Both the position numbers and the translations under genes were made by a program. The notes below the pieces were generated by a model. That model did not search any database. It was not told the DNA's origin and saw nothing but the letters and a program-made list of their open reading frames with translations. From Thauera phenolivorans (GTDB lineage: Bacteria; Pseudomonadota; Gammaproteobacteria; Burkholderiales; Rhodocyclaceae), in the NCBI RefSeq assembly GCF_001696715.1, contig NZ_MBFM01000002.1, positions 1 to 64,000 of the forward strand: DNA of 64,000 nt, given 5' to 3'. Shown piece by piece: positions 43,251 through 54,972 of this stretch; positions within the stretch are counted from its first letter, which is position 1; each line of letters starts with the position of its first letter.

Positions 43251-44462
43251 ATGCTGAAGTTCCCCATCTATCTCGACTACTCGGCCACCACCCCGGTTGA
43301 TCCGCGGGTCGCGGCGGCGATGATCCCCTGGCTGACCGAGAAGTTCGGCAACCCGGCGAGTCGCTCGCACGCCTATGGCTGGGAGGCCGAGCAGGCGGTG
43401 GAGTCGGCGCGCGAGCAGGTCGCCGCGCTGGTCGGCGCCGACGCCAAGGAGATCATCTGGACTTCGGGCGCGACCGAGTCGAACAACCTCGCGATCAAGG
43501 GCGCCGCGCACTTCTACAAGTCGAAGGGCAAGCACGTCATCACCGTCAAGACCGAGCACAAGGCGGTCATCGACCCGGTGCGCGAGCTCGAGCGCGAAGG
43601 CTTCGACGCCACCTACCTCGACGTGCAGGAGAATGGCCTCATCGACCTCGAGGTGTTCAAGGCCGCGCTGCGCCCGGACACCATCGTGGTGTCGGTGATG
43701 CTGGTGAACAACGAGATCGGCGTGATCCAGCCGATCGAGCAGCTCGGCGAGATCTGCCGCGAGAAGGGCATCGTCTTCCACGTCGATGCGGCCCAGGCCA
43801 CCGGCAAGGTCGACATCGACCTGTCGAAGCTGCAGGTCGACCTGATGAGCTTCTGCGCGCACAAGACCTACGGCCCCAAGGGCGTGGGCGCGCTCTACGT
43901 GCGCCGCAAGCCGCGCGTGCGCCTCGAGGCGCAGATGCACGGCGGCGGCCATGAGCGCGGCCTGCGCTCGGGCACGCTGCCCACCCACCAGATCGTCGGC
44001 ATGGGCGAGTCCTTCCGCATCGCCCGCGAGGAGATGGCCGAGGAGAACGTGCGCATCCGCCGCCTGCGCGACCGCCTGCTGAGCGGCCTCACCGACATCG
44101 AGGCGACCTACATCAATGGCGACGTCGAGCGGCGCGTGCCGCACAACCTCAACATCTCCTTCGCCTACGTCGAAGGCGAGTCGCTGATCATGGCGGTGAA
44201 GGACATCGCGGTGTCGTCCGGCTCGGCCTGCACCTCGGCGAGCCTGGAGCCGTCCTACGTCCTGCGCGCTCTCGGCCGCAACGACGAGCTCGCGCACAGC
44301 TCGATCCGCTTCAGCATCGGCCGCTTCACCACCGAAGAAGAGATCGACTACACGATCGATCTGCTGCACAAGAAGATCGGCAAGCTGCGCGAACTCTCCC
44401 CGCTGTGGGAGATGGTGCAGGAAGGCGTCGACCTCGACACCGTGCAGTGGGCGGCCCACTAA
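43251..44462 (+). CDS. iscS: Cysteine desulfurase IscS
   Basis: A 403-residue PLP enzyme providing sulfur to IscU, ThiI and TusA pathways. N-terminus [20 protein letters not shown] lysine in [14 protein letters not shown] and active Cys in [15 protein letters not shown] are classic IscS. The C-terminal tail [22 protein letters not shown] is the IscU-docking region. It follows the other desulfurase gene by 61 nt. Confidence 0.97.
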   Translation: MLKFPIYLDYSATTPVDPRVAAAMIPWLTEKFGNPASRSHAYGWEAEQAVESAREQVAALVGADAKEIIWTSGATESNNLAIKGAAHFYKSKGKHVITVKTEHKAVIDPVRELEREGFDATYLDVQENGLIDLEVFKAALRPDTIVVSVMLVNNEIGVIQPIEQLGEICREKGIVFHVDAAQATGKVDIDLSKLQVDLMSFCAHKTYGPKGVGALYVRRKPRVRLEAQMHGGGHERGLRSGTLPTHQIVGMGESFRIAREEMAEENVRIRRLRDRLLSGLTDIEATYINGDVERRVPHNLNISFAYVEGESLIMAVKDIAVSSGSACTSASLEPSYVLRALGRNDELAHSSIRFSIGRFTTEEEIDYTIDLLHKKIGKLRELSPLWEMVQEGVDLDTVQWAAH

Positions 44463-44487
44463 ACAAAGAACCCTGGAGAGAAAACAC

Positions 44488-44871
44488 ATGGCTTACAGCG
44501 AAAAACTGCTCGACCATTACGAGAACCCGCGCAACGTCGGCTCCTTCGGCAAGGAAGAGGACGGCATCGCCACCGGCATGGTGGGCGCGCCCGCCTGCGG
44601 CGACGTGATGAAGCTGCAGATCAAGGTCGGCAAGGACGGCGTCATCGAGGACGCGAAGTTCAAGACCTACGGCTGCGGCTCGGCGATCGCCTCGAGCTCG
44701 CTCGTCACCGAGTGGGTCAAGGGCAAGACGATCGATCAGGCGCTCGAGATCAAGAACACGGCCATCGCCGAGGAACTCGCGCTGCCGCCGGTGAAGATCC
44801 ACTGCTCGATCCTCGCCGAGGACGCGATCAAGGCCGCCGTGGCCGACTACAAGAAGAAGCATCAGGACTGA
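44488..44871 (+). CDS. iscU: Fe-S cluster scaffold IscU
   Basis: A 127-residue scaffold on which [2Fe-2S] clusters are built. Ligands Cys37, Asp39 (APACGDV), Cys63 ([11 protein letters not shown]) and the His-Cys pair in KIHCSIL are all present. The HscA-recognition motif LPPVK (LPPVKIHCS) is intact. Located 25 nt after iscS. Confidence 0.98.
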   Translation: MAYSEKLLDHYENPRNVGSFGKEEDGIATGMVGAPACGDVMKLQIKVGKDGVIEDAKFKTYGCGSAIASSSLVTEWVKGKTIDQALEIKNTAIAEELALPPVKIHCSILAEDAIKAAVADYKKKHQD

Positions 44872-44891
44872 ACGCGACAGGAGGTCGAATC

Positions 44892-45215
44892 ATGGGTGTG
44901 TCCCTGTCAGAAAGCGCCGCCCGCCACGTGGCGAACTTCATCACCAAGCGCGGCAAGGGTGTCGGTATTCGCCTCGGCGTGACCACGTCGGGCTGCTCCG
45001 GCATGGCCTACAGGCTCGAGTTCGTAGACGAGACCCAGCCCGAGGACCTGGTCTTCGAGAGTCACGGCGTCAAGGTCGTGATCGATCCGAAGAGCCTGGC
45101 CTACCTCGAGGGGACCGAGCTGGACTTCGTCAAGGACGGGCTCAACGAGGGGTTCAAGTTCAACAACCCGAACGTCAAGGACCAGTGCGGTTGCGGCGAA
45201 AGCTTCAACGTCTGA
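44892..45215 (+). CDS. iscA: Fe-S assembly protein IscA
   Basis: A 107-residue A-type carrier. Conserved Cys35 ([10 protein letters not shown]) and Cys99/Cys101 (QCGCGESF) bind iron or clusters for transfer to apoproteins, especially [4Fe-4S] targets. ATG 44892 begins [13 protein letters not shown], in line with the family. It is part of the isc operon. Confidence 0.97.
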   Translation: MGVSLSESAARHVANFITKRGKGVGIRLGVTTSGCSGMAYRLEFVDETQPEDLVFESHGVKVVIDPKSLAYLEGTELDFVKDGLNEGFKFNNPNVKDQCGCGESFNV

Positions 45216-45231
45216 GCGGCCCGGCAAGCAC

Positions 45232-45765
45232 ATGAGTGTCGACCTGAGCCAGGACTATTTCGCGCTGTTCGGCTTGCCGCGCCGCTTCTTCATCGACGAT
45301 GCGGCGCTCGAGGCGGCGTGGCACGAGTTGCAGTCGCGCGTCCATCCCGACCGTTACGCCCACCTGCCGGACAGCGAGAAGCGCATGTCGATGCAGTGGG
45401 CGACGCGGGTCAACGAAGGCTTCGCCACTCTGCGCAAGCCGCTCAGCCGCGCCCAGTACCTGCTCGAGCTCGCCGGCGTCGACAGCGGGCTGGAGACCAA
45501 TACGGCGATGTCGCCCGAGTTCCTGATGGAGCAGATGGAGTGGCGCGAGGCGGTCGAGGAGGCGCGCGAGGCGGGCGAGATGGGCGAGCTCGAGCAGCTC
45601 CATCATCGCCTGCGCCAGCATGCGCGCGAGGTGCTCGGCGGACTCGCCCACCAGCTCGACGAGGCGCGCGATTACGCGGCGGCTGCCGACACCGTGCGTC
45701 GGCTGATGTTCGTCGAACGACTTCAACACGATATCGACGAGGCCCTCGAGGCGCTCGAAGAGTGA
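45232..45765 (+). CDS. hscB: Fe-S co-chaperone HscB
   Basis: A 177-residue J-type co-chaperone. The J-domain occupies the first ~75 residues with the HPD motif in SRVHPDRYAHLP; the C-terminal helical domain (MEQMEWREAVEEAREAG onward) binds IscU. It recruits IscU to HscA, encoded next. Confidence 0.96.
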   Translation: MSVDLSQDYFALFGLPRRFFIDDAALEAAWHELQSRVHPDRYAHLPDSEKRMSMQWATRVNEGFATLRKPLSRAQYLLELAGVDSGLETNTAMSPEFLMEQMEWREAVEEAREAGEMGELEQLHHRLRQHAREVLGGLAHQLDEARDYAAAADTVRRLMFVERLQHDIDEALEALEE

Positions 45766-45787
45766 CACACATAGGCACGGATAGCTG

Positions 45788-47656
45788 ATGGCCCTGCTGC
45801 AAATCGCTGAACCCGGAATGTCCGCCGAGCCGCACAAGCAGCGGCTCGCGGTGGGCATCGACCTCGGAACGACCAACTCGCTGGTGGCCACGGTGCGCAA
45901 CGGCATCGCGGTCTGCCTCGCCGACGAAACCGGGCGCAGCATGCTGCCCTCGGTGGTGCGCTACGGCGCCGAAGGCGACATCGAGGTCGGCCTCGCCGCG
46001 CTGCGCACCCAGGCGGTCGATCCGAAGAACACCATCGTGTCGGTCAAGCGCTTCATGGGCCGCGGGCTCAAGGACGTCGCCCACGCCGAAACGATGCCCT
46101 ACGATTTCGAGGACAGCAGCGGCATGGTGCGCCTGCGTACCGTGCAGGGTGTCAAGACCCCGGTGGAGATCTCGGCCGAGATCCTGCGCGTGCTGCGCCA
46201 GCGCGGCGAAGCCAGCCTCGGCGGCCCGCTGGTGGGGGCGGTGATCACCGTGCCGGCCTACTTCGACGACGCCCAGCGCCAGGCGACCAAGGACGCTGCC
46301 CGGCTCGCCGGCCTCGACGTGCTGCGCCTGCTCAACGAGCCCACCGCGGCGGCGGTGGCCTACGGCCTCGACAACGCGGCCGAAGGCGTCTATGCGGTGT
46401 ACGACCTCGGCGGCGGCACCTTCGACCTCTCGGTGCTCAAGCTCTCGCGCGGCGTCTTCGAGGTGCTCTCCACCAACGGTGACGCCGCTCTCGGCGGCGA
46501 CGACTTCGACCATCGCCTTTACTGCTGGGTGCTCGACCAGTCGAGCATCGAACCGCCGTCGGCCTCCGATGCGCGCCGCCTGCACATGAAGGCGCGCGAG
46601 GCGAAGGAGCTGCTCACCTCCAGCGAGGAGGCGCCGATCCACGCCATGCTGTCGAACGGCGAGGAAGTCGATCTCGTCATCACCCGCGACCAGTTCGCCG
46701 AAATCACCCGCCACCTGGTGCAGAAGACGCTGGTGCCGGTGCGCAAGGCGCTGCGCGACGCCGGGCTCGGCCCGGAGGACGTCAAGGGCGTGGTGATGGT
46801 CGGCGGCGCAACCCGCATGCCGCACATTCAGCGCGCGGTGGCGGAGTACTTCGGCCAGGAGCCGCTCACCAACCTCGACCCCGACAAGGTCGTGGCGCTC
46901 GGCGCCGCGACCCAGGCCAACGTGCTCGCCGGCAACCGCAAGGCGGAAGACGACTGGCTGCTGCTCGACGTCATCCCGCTCTCGCTCGGCCTCGAGACCA
47001 TGGGCGGCCTGGTCGAGAAGGTCGTGCCGCGCAACGCCACGCTGCCGATCGCGCGTGCGCAGGAATTCACCACCTTCAAGGACGGCCAGACCGCGATGGC
47101 CTTCCACGTCGTGCAGGGCGAGCGCGAGCTGGTTTCCGACTGCCGCTCGCTGGCACGCTTCGAGCTGCGCGGCATCCCGCCGATGGTCGCCGGCGCGGCC
47201 CGCATCCGCGTCACCTTCCAGGTCGACGCAGACGGTCTGCTGTCGGTGTCGGCGCGCGAGATGGCCTCGGGCGTGGAGGCGAGCGTGCTGGTCAAGCCGT
47301 CCTACGGCCTCTCCGACGACGAGATCGCCGGCATGCTGCAGGCCGGCTTCGAGCACGCCGGCGAGGACAAGGAGCTGCGCGCGCTGCGCGAGCAGCAGGT
47401 CGAGGCCGACCGCAGCATCGAAGCCACCGAGCAGGCGCTCGACAAGGACGGCGCGCTGCTCTCGGCGGAAGAAGTGGCGGCGATCCGCGAATCGATCGAG
47501 GCCCTGCGCAAGGCGCGCGCCGGCAGCGACGGGCGCGCGATCAAGGCCGGGCTGGATGCGCTCGCGCGCGCCACCGACGACTTCGCCGCCCGCCGCATGG
47601 ACAACAGCATTCGTGGCGCGCTCGCGGGCCACAAGGTAGACGAACTCGAAATATGA
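45788..47656 (+). CDS. hscA: Fe-S chaperone HscA
   Basis: A 622-residue Hsp70 specialised for IscU. Motifs: [14 protein letters not shown] (near 20-33), [13 protein letters not shown] and [14 protein letters not shown] in the ATPase domain, then a beta-sandwich substrate domain and helical lid. It recognises the LPPVK loop of IscU and drives cluster release. The end overlaps the fdx start by 4 nt. Confidence 0.97.
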   Translation: MALLQIAEPGMSAEPHKQRLAVGIDLGTTNSLVATVRNGIAVCLADETGRSMLPSVVRYGAEGDIEVGLAALRTQAVDPKNTIVSVKRFMGRGLKDVAHAETMPYDFEDSSGMVRLRTVQGVKTPVEISAEILRVLRQRGEASLGGPLVGAVITVPAYFDDAQRQATKDAARLAGLDVLRLLNEPTAAAVAYGLDNAAEGVYAVYDLGGGTFDLSVLKLSRGVFEVLSTNGDAALGGDDFDHRLYCWVLDQSSIEPPSASDARRLHMKAREAKELLTSSEEAPIHAMLSNGEEVDLVITRDQFAEITRHLVQKTLVPVRKALRDAGLGPEDVKGVVMVGGATRMPHIQRAVAEYFGQEPLTNLDPDKVVALGAATQANVLAGNRKAEDDWLLLDVIPLSLGLETMGGLVEKVVPRNATLPIARAQEFTTFKDGQTAMAFHVVQGERELVSDCRSLARFELRGIPPMVAGAARIRVTFQVDADGLLSVSAREMASGVEASVLVKPSYGLSDDEIAGMLQAGFEHAGEDKELRALREQQVEADRSIEATEQALDKDGALLSAEEVAAIRESIEALRKARAGSDGRAIKAGLDALARATDDFAARRMDNSIRGALAGHKVDELEI

Positions 47657-47994
47657 CCCAGATCATCGTTCTCCCCCACGTCGAACTCTGCCCCGACGGC
47701 GCCGTCATCGAGGCCGAGCGCGGCACCTCGATATGCGACAGCCTGCTCGCCAACGGCATCGACATCGAACACGCCTGCGAGAAGTCCTGCGCCTGCACCA
47801 CCTGCCACGTGATCGTGCGCGAGGGCTTCGACTCCCTCGGCGAAGCGACCGAGGAAGAGGAAGACCTGCTCGACAAGGCCTGGGGCCTAGAGCCCCAGTC
47901 GCGTCTGTCCTGCCAGGCGCTGGTGGACGCCGCGCCCCTCGTGGTGGAGATCCCGCGCTACACGATCAACATGGCCAGGGAAGGAAAGCACTGA
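47653..47994 (+). CDS. fdx: ISC-type [2Fe-2S] ferredoxin
   Basis: A 113-residue electron carrier for the ISC machinery. Cluster ligands Cys42, Cys48, Cys51 ([13 protein letters not shown]) and a fourth in RLSCQAL. The start overlaps the end of hscA (ATGA), and its stop overlaps the ATG of iscX (TGATG), indicating tight translational coupling. Confidence 0.97.
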   Translation: MTQIIVLPHVELCPDGAVIEAERGTSICDSLLANGIDIEHACEKSCACTTCHVIVREGFDSLGEATEEEEDLLDKAWGLEPQSRLSCQALVDAAPLVVEIPRYTINMAREGKH

Positions 47995-48188
47995 TGAAGT
48001 GGACCGAAGTGCAGGAGATCGCGATCCAGCTCGCCGACGCGCATCCCGATGTCGATCCCCTGAAGGTGAACTTCGTCGATCTGATGGGCTGGGTCATCGC
48101 TCTGCCGGAGTTCGACGACGATCCCAAGCACTGCGGCGAGCGCATCCTCGAGGGCATCCAGCAGGCGTGGATCGACGAGGTCGCCTGA
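47994..48188 (+). CDS. iscX: Fe-S assembly protein IscX
   Basis: A 64-residue acidic protein ([33 protein letters not shown]). IscX binds IscS and modulates cluster assembly, competing with frataxin. Last gene of the isc operon; a hairpin derived from a REP arm follows. Confidence 0.96.
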   Translation: MKWTEVQEIAIQLADAHPDVDPLKVNFVDLMGWVIALPEFDDDPKHCGERILEGIQQAWIDEVA

Positions 48189-48197
48189 ACGCGGTTG

Positions 48198-48219
48198 ATC
48201 GCCCTGCCCCCAGGGCGAT
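48198..48219 (+). terminator. Hairpin after iscX, REP-derived
   Basis: ATCGCCCTG-CCCC-CAGGGCGAT, a perfect 9-bp stem. The sequence CCCTGCCCCCAGGGCGATA equals the right arm of the REP family in reverse orientation. It lacks a T-tract, so it may act as a 3' stabiliser or weak terminator of the isc transcript. Confidence 0.5.
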
Positions 48220-48276
48220 AATGGGCGCATTGCCGGCACGGCGGCGAACCGCCGCAACCCCACCCAGGAGATCCCC

Positions 48277-48771
48277 ATGCCCGCCACCGTCTTCGACTTC
48301 GAAACGCGCGCCCTCGACGGCGCGGCGATGCCCTTGTCCGCCTTTCGCGGCCAGGTGCTGCTGATCGTCAACACCGCAAGCAAATGCGGTTTCACCCCGC
48401 AGTACGCCGGGCTGGAGGATCTGCAGCGGCGCTTCGCGGGCGAGGGCTTCTCGGTGATCGGCTTCCCCTGCAACCAGTTCGGCGCACAGGAGCCGGGTGG
48501 GGCGGACGAGATCGCCGCCTTCTGCGAACGTAACTACGGCGTGAGTTTTCCGCTGTCGGAGAAGGTCGAGGTCAACGGCGAGGGGGCGCATCCGCTCTTT
48601 CGCCACCTGTGCGAGGCGGAACCCGGCGTACTCGGCACCGAGGCGATCAAATGGAACTTCACCAAGTTCCTGGTCGACCGTGCGGGCAGGGTGGTGAAGC
48701 GCTACGCACCGCTCACCACCCCGGCCACCATTGCCGACGACATCCGCCGACTGCTCGAAGCCGCCGCCTAG
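48277..48771 (+). CDS. Glutathione peroxidase family protein
   Basis: A 164-residue thiol peroxidase. The active Cys is in NTASKCGFTPQY (Cys rather than selenocysteine), with the catalytic Gln/Trp/Asn set in FPCNQFGAQEPG and IKWNFTKFLVDRAG. In bacteria these enzymes usually accept electrons from thioredoxin. AGGAGA precedes the ATG by 7 nt. Confidence 0.93.
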   Translation: MPATVFDFETRALDGAAMPLSAFRGQVLLIVNTASKCGFTPQYAGLEDLQRRFAGEGFSVIGFPCNQFGAQEPGGADEIAAFCERNYGVSFPLSEKVEVNGEGAHPLFRHLCEAEPGVLGTEAIKWNFTKFLVDRAGRVVKRYAPLTTPATIADDIRRLLEAAA

Positions 48772-48777
48772 CGCGCC

Positions 48778-49227
48778 TCAGGCGGCGCGCGGCTCGAGCG
48801 ACTGGTTGAGGTCCAGCCAGTACTCGCCGAGCAGGCCGACGGCCTGCAGGAAGCGCTCGAAGTCGACCGGCTTGCGGATGTAGCTGTTGGCGCCGAGGCG
48901 GTAGGCCTGCTCGATGTCGAGGGTCTCGCCCGAGGTGGTGAGCACCACCACCGGCAGCACTGCGGTGCGGGCATCGGCGCGGATGCGGCGCAGCACCTCC
49001 AGCCCGTCCATGCGCGGCAGTTTCAGGTCGAGCAGCACCACCGCGGGCAGCACGTTGGGATCGCGGTCGCTGAAGGCACCCCGGCAGAGCAGGTAATCGA
49101 TCGCGTCGACACCGTCGCGCGCCACCACCACGGGGTTGGGGATCTTCTTCTTCCCGAAGGCACGCAGGGCGAGCGTCTCGTCGTCGGGGTTGTCTTCCAC
49201 CAGCAGAATCGGGCGTGTGCTGCTCAA
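48778..49227 (-). CDS. Response regulator, Rcp1-like receiver
   Basis: A ~149-residue single receiver domain. Acidic residues in ILLVEDNPDDE, phospho-acceptor in VVLLDLKLPRMDG, Thr/Ser in VVVLTTSGE and Lys in SYIRKPVDFERF. The spacing and the YLLCRGAFSDRD insertion are typical of Rcp1-type regulators that pair with phytochrome-like kinases. I chose TTG 49227, 10 nt after an AGGAGG site; an ATG at 49275 would place the ribosome-binding site inside the gene. No kinase is adjacent. Confidence 0.85.
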   Translation of the reverse strand: MSSTRPILLVEDNPDDETLALRAFGKKKIPNPVVVARDGVDAIDYLLCRGAFSDRDPNVLPAVVLLDLKLPRMDGLEVLRRIRADARTAVLPVVVLTTSGETLDIEQAYRLGANSYIRKPVDFERFLQAVGLLGEYWLDLNQSLEPRAA

Positions 49228-49314
49228 TTTATTTCGTCCTCCTGTTTCGAAAGGGCGCCGCTTGCGTCGAAGCAAGCGGTGGGCGGATCCGCAATCCGTC
49301 TCGGACGATCCGGG

Positions 49315-50256
49315 TCAGGAGAGCTCTTCCCGCCGCAGCATGAAGACCATGTCGTCACCGCCGTGGCAGGACAGCCAGGTGAAGGGCAGGTGCGGGAACG
49401 CCGCCTCGACGATCGAGCGATTATGCCCGATTTCCACCGCGATAATGCCCCTGGGATTGAGATGGTCGGCCGCGCCCGCGAGCAGGCGACGCACCACGTC
49501 GAGGCCGTCCTCGCCCGAGGCCAGCGCCATGCGGGGCTCGTGCAGGTATTCCGGCGGCAGGGCGTCCATCGCCTCGGCGGTGACGTAGGGCGGGTTGCTC
49601 AGGATGAAGTCGAAGCGCCGGCCCTCGAGCGCCGAGAAGACGTCGCTCTTCACCAGCTCGATGCGGTCGTCGAGGCCGTAATCGGCGACATTGTCGTGCG
49701 CGAGCGCGAGCGCATCGTCCGACAGGTCGGCCGCGGTCACCGCCGCGTTGGGGAAGGCGTGCGCCATCAGGATGGCGAGGCAGCCCGAACCGGTGCACAT
49801 GTCGAGCACGCGCTCCACCGCGTCGGGTTCGTCGATCCAGGGCGAGAAGCCGTCCTCGAGCAGCTCGGCGAAGAAGGAGCGCGGCACGATCACCCGCTGA
49901 TCCACCTTGAAGCGGAAGTCGCCCAGCCAGGCCTCGCCGAGCAGGTAGGCGGTGGGGATGCGTTGCTCGACGCGGCGCTCGATGTTGTCGAACAGCGCCT
50001 CGCGCTCGTCCGACGGGATGCAGGCGTCGAGGAAGGGCTCGAGGCGGTCGAGCGGCAGCGACAGCGTGCCGAGCACCAGCCACACCGCCTCGTCGTAGGT
50101 GTCGGCGACGCCATGCCCGCAGAAGATGCCGCCGCGGTTGAAGCGGGTGACCGCGTAGCGCAGCCAGTCGCGCACCGTCACCAGCTCGGCGAGCGGCCCG
50201 TGCTCGTGTTCGTGGTCCTCGTGTTGCAGATCGTCGTGGTGCTGGTGTTCGCTCAT
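49315..50256 (-). CDS. prmB: Ribosomal protein L3 N5-glutamine methyltransferase
   Basis: A 313-residue SAM-dependent methyltransferase modifying a glutamine of ribosomal protein L3. Motif I is VLDMCTGSGCLAILMA and the substrate motif is ILSNPPYVTAEAM. The extra N-terminal domain distinguishes it from PrmC. The N-terminal few residues are His-rich (MSEHQHHDDLQHEDHEHEHG), possibly metal-binding. It follows dapE on the same strand. Confidence 0.93.
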   Translation of the reverse strand: MSEHQHHDDLQHEDHEHEHGPLAELVTVRDWLRYAVTRFNRGGIFCGHGVADTYDEAVWLVLGTLSLPLDRLEPFLDACIPSDEREALFDNIERRVEQRIPTAYLLGEAWLGDFRFKVDQRVIVPRSFFAELLEDGFSPWIDEPDAVERVLDMCTGSGCLAILMAHAFPNAAVTAADLSDDALALAHDNVADYGLDDRIELVKSDVFSALEGRRFDFILSNPPYVTAEAMDALPPEYLHEPRMALASGEDGLDVVRRLLAGAADHLNPRGIIAVEIGHNRSIVEAAFPHLPFTWLSCHGGDDMVFMLRREELS

Positions 50257-50319
50257 CGGCTCTGGCTCTTGGTGTCGGATCGAAAGGGGCGCTTCAGGAA
50301 GGGGAGGCTGCCGGAAGGC

Positions 50320-51468
<1,149 letters not shown>

Positions 51469-52659
51469 CTAGCGCTCGGGCGTCTCGCCGAGGTCGAGTG
51501 CGAACTCGCTGAAGGAGGTGCCGTCGTCGGCGGTCTGCTGGAACTCGAAGGAAGGTGCGCCCGACGGCGGCTGCCCGAGCTGCTCCTCGTCCTTGCCCGC
51601 CTTGGCGTTGTTGATCAGCCAGGACAGGTTGCTCGGCGAATCGGCGTTGGCCATCGCCTCCTCGATGTCGATCGTGCCCTCGGTGTACAGCCGCACCAGG
51701 TCCTGCTCGAAGGTGCGCGAGCCCGGGGTGAGGCTCTGCTCCATGGCCTCCTTGATCTCGCCGAGCTCGCCGCGCTCGATCAGATCGGCCACATGGCGGC
51801 TGTTCATCAGGATCTCGACCGCCGGCGTGCGCATGCCGTCGGGCTTGCGCACGAGGCGCTGGGAGACGATGCACTTGAGCGCCACCGCGAGGTCGAGATA
51901 GAGCAGGGGGCGGTTCTCGAGCGGGAAGAAGTTAACGATGCGGTTGAGCGCGTGGTAGGCGTTGTTCGCGTGCAGGGTGGCGAGGCAGAGGTGGCCGGTC
52001 TGCGAATAGGCCATCGCCGCCTCCATCGTCTCGCGGTCGCGGATCTCGCCGATCAGGATGCAGTCGGGCGCCTGGCGCATCGCGTTGCGCAGCGCCTCGT
52101 GCCAGCTGTGCGTGTCGATGCCGACCTCGCGCTGGTTCACCACCGACTTGCGGTGCTTGAACAGGAACTCGACCGGATCCTCGACGGTGAGGATGTGGCC
52201 CGAGCGGTGACTGCTGCGGTGGTCGAGCATCGAGGCGAGCGTGGTCGACTTGCCCGAGCCGGTCGCGCCCACCACCAGCACCAGGCCACGCTTCTCCATC
52301 ACCACCTCGGACAGCACCGGCGGTAGCGCGAGGCTCTCGAGGGTGGGGATGTCGCCCTGGATGTAGCGGATCACCGCGGCGATCGAGCCGCGCTGCCAGA
52401 ACAGGTTGGTGCGGAAGTTGCCGTACTCGCTGCGGCCGAACGAGACGTTGAGCTCCTTGTCGCGCTCGAAGCGGGCGATCTGCTCGGTGCTGAGCAACTC
52501 GTAGATCATCTGCTTGATCACCGCCGGCAGCATCACCTGCTGGTTGATCGGCAGCGTCTCGCCCTCGATCTTGATCTGGATCGGGGCGCCGGCGGTGATG
52601 TAGATGTCCGAGGCCTTCTTCTCGGCCATCAACTGGAACAGCTTGTCGAGCAATGCCAT
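51469..52659 (-). CDS. pilU: Type IV pilus retraction ATPase PilU
   Basis: A 396-residue PilT/PilU ATPase. Walker A VVGATGSGKSTTLASM, Asp box ILTVEDPVEFLFKH, Walker B DCILIGEIRDRETM and the His box ATLHANNAYHALNR are all present. The N-terminus KASDIYITAGAPIQIKIEG and the long C-terminal tail favour PilU over PilT. It drives twitching and DNA uptake together with PilT, which is not in this window. It lies inside the lysine gene group, between dapD and dapE. Confidence 0.92.
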   Translation of the reverse strand: MALLDKLFQLMAEKKASDIYITAGAPIQIKIEGETLPINQQVMLPAVIKQMIYELLSTEQIARFERDKELNVSFGRSEYGNFRTNLFWQRGSIAAVIRYIQGDIPTLESLALPPVLSEVVMEKRGLVLVVGATGSGKSTTLASMLDHRSSHRSGHILTVEDPVEFLFKHRKSVVNQREVGIDTHSWHEALRNAMRQAPDCILIGEIRDRETMEAAMAYSQTGHLCLATLHANNAYHALNRIVNFFPLENRPLLYLDLAVALKCIVSQRLVRKPDGMRTPAVEILMNSRHVADLIERGELGEIKEAMEQSLTPGSRTFEQDLVRLYTEGTIDIEEAMANADSPSNLSWLINNAKAGKDEEQLGQPPSGAPSFEFQQTADDGTSFSEFALDLGETPER

Positions 52660-52676
52660 GCGAGGGATCTCCGTGC

Positions 52677-53498
<822 letters not shown>

Positions 53499-53533
53499 GG
53501 AAGCTGGGATCCTTGAATCGAAACGGGAAGTTT

Positions 53534-54727
53534 TCAGAGCGACTTGCAGAAAGCCGCGATACGCTCGGCGCCTTCGACGCATTCGTGCGTGTCGGCCACC
53601 AGGGCGATGCGAACGAAGCCGGCGCCCGGATTGACGCCGTCGACCGCGCGCGCGAGGTAGCTTCCCGGCAGAACCGTCACATTATATTCAGCGAGCAGGC
53701 GGCGGGCGAAGTCGGTGTCGGCGATCGGGGTGCGCGCCCACAGATAGAAGCCGGCGTCGGGCACCGCGGTCTCCAGCCAGGGCGTCAGCATCGGCGTCAC
53801 TCTGGCGAACTTGTCGCGATACAGGCGGCGGTTCTCCGCGACATGCTCTTCGTCGTTCCACGCCGCCACCGAGGCCGCCTGCACCGCCGGGTTCATCGCG
53901 CAGCCGTGGTAGGTACGGTAGAGCAGGAATTTCTCCAGGATCCGCGCGTCGCCGGCGACGAAGCCCGAGCGCATGCCGGGCACGTTGGAGCGCTTCGACA
54001 GGCTGGAGAACATCACGATGTTGCGGAAATCGACCCGCCCAAGCCGCCAGGCCGCCTCGAGCGCGCCGATCGGCTTGTCGGCGTCGTCGAAGTAGATCTC
54101 CGAGTAGCACTCGTCGGCGGCGATCACGAAGTCATGGCGGTCGGCGAGCGCGAACAGCGCCTTCCACTCCTCGAGCGAGAGCACGCGCCCGGTGGGGTTG
54201 CCCGGCGAGCACACGTACACCAGCTGCACCTCGCGCCAGGTGTGATCGGGCACCGAGGCGAAGTCCGAGGCGAAGCCGTTCTCCGGCAGGTTGTTGAGGA
54301 ACACCGGCTCGGCGCCGGCGAGCAGGGCCGCGCCCTCGTAGATCTGATAGAAGGGGTTCGGCGCCAGCACCTTGGGGGTCGCCCGGCTGGGGTCGATCAC
54401 GCACTGGGCGAAGGCGAACAGCGCCTCGCGCGAGCCATTCACCGGCAGGATCTGGGTCGCCGGATCCACGTTGGGCAGCTCGTAGCGGCGGTGCAGCCAG
54501 TTCGCGATCGCGCCGCGCAGCGCGTCCGAGCCGATCGTGTTCGGGTAGTTCGCCAGCCCGCCCAGGTTGTCCGCCAGGGTCTGGCGGATGAAGCCCGGCG
54601 TGGCGTGCTGCGGCTCGCCGATCGACAGCCGGATCGGCTTGACCCCCGCCGGCGGCTCCACGCCCTCGAAGAGCGCGCGCAGCTTGGCGAAGGGATAGGG
54701 ATGGAGGCGGTCGAGGTTCGGGTTCAT
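53534..54727 (-). CDS. dapC: Succinyldiaminopimelate transaminase
   Basis: A 397-residue class I/II aminotransferase using PLP. Start [16 protein letters not shown] and the motif [12 protein letters not shown] fit DapC of betaproteobacteria; the PLP Lys is in [16 protein letters not shown] and substrate Arg near GFVRIAL. First gene of the dapC-dapD-pilU-dapE-prmB row. The open frame upstream of the ATG contains a REP element and is not part of the gene. Confidence 0.94.
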   Translation of the reverse strand: MNPNLDRLHPYPFAKLRALFEGVEPPAGVKPIRLSIGEPQHATPGFIRQTLADNLGGLANYPNTIGSDALRGAIANWLHRRYELPNVDPATQILPVNGSREALFAFAQCVIDPSRATPKVLAPNPFYQIYEGAALLAGAEPVFLNNLPENGFASDFASVPDHTWREVQLVYVCSPGNPTGRVLSLEEWKALFALADRHDFVIAADECYSEIYFDDADKPIGALEAAWRLGRVDFRNIVMFSSLSKRSNVPGMRSGFVAGDARILEKFLLYRTYHGCAMNPAVQAASVAAWNDEEHVAENRRLYRDKFARVTPMLTPWLETAVPDAGFYLWARTPIADTDFARRLLAEYNVTVLPGSYLARAVDGVNPGAGFVRIALVADTHECVEGAERIAAFCKSL

Positions 54728-54788
54728 GGCGCGCCCAGGCAAGCCGAAATGGGCCGAAGAGTTTAGCAGATCCCCCGCCCAAGCCACC

Positions 54789-54870
54789 GTAGCAGCCCCC
54801 GCCCCCAGGGCGATAGCGGCCGTCATCGTGGGCACCACCGCCGTCATCGCGCACAGGGGTGCGCTCCTAC
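54789..54870 (-). repeat. REP pair, reverse orientation, upstream of RAYT
   Basis: 82 bp: begins GTAGCAGCCCCCGCCCCCAGGGCGAT and ends ATCGCGCACAGGGGTGCGCTCCTAC. The right-arm head is mutated (GTAGCAG for GTAGGAG). It flanks the transposase gene on its 5' side. Confidence 0.88.
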
Positions 54871-54972
54871 ACCACCATCGAGCCCAATACATTGGGAGAT
54901 ATTCTTTTAGCATTTTCCCGTTGTCCTGCAATACACTCGCCTGACCCCTCCCGCCCGCTGATCCCGTCTGCC

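Noticed and set aside
49258-49279. Hairpin CCGCTTGC/GCAAGCGG between the Rcp1-like regulator and prmB as a terminator
   Set aside because: No T-tract on either strand and it lies close to the ribosome-binding site region; not strong enough to call.
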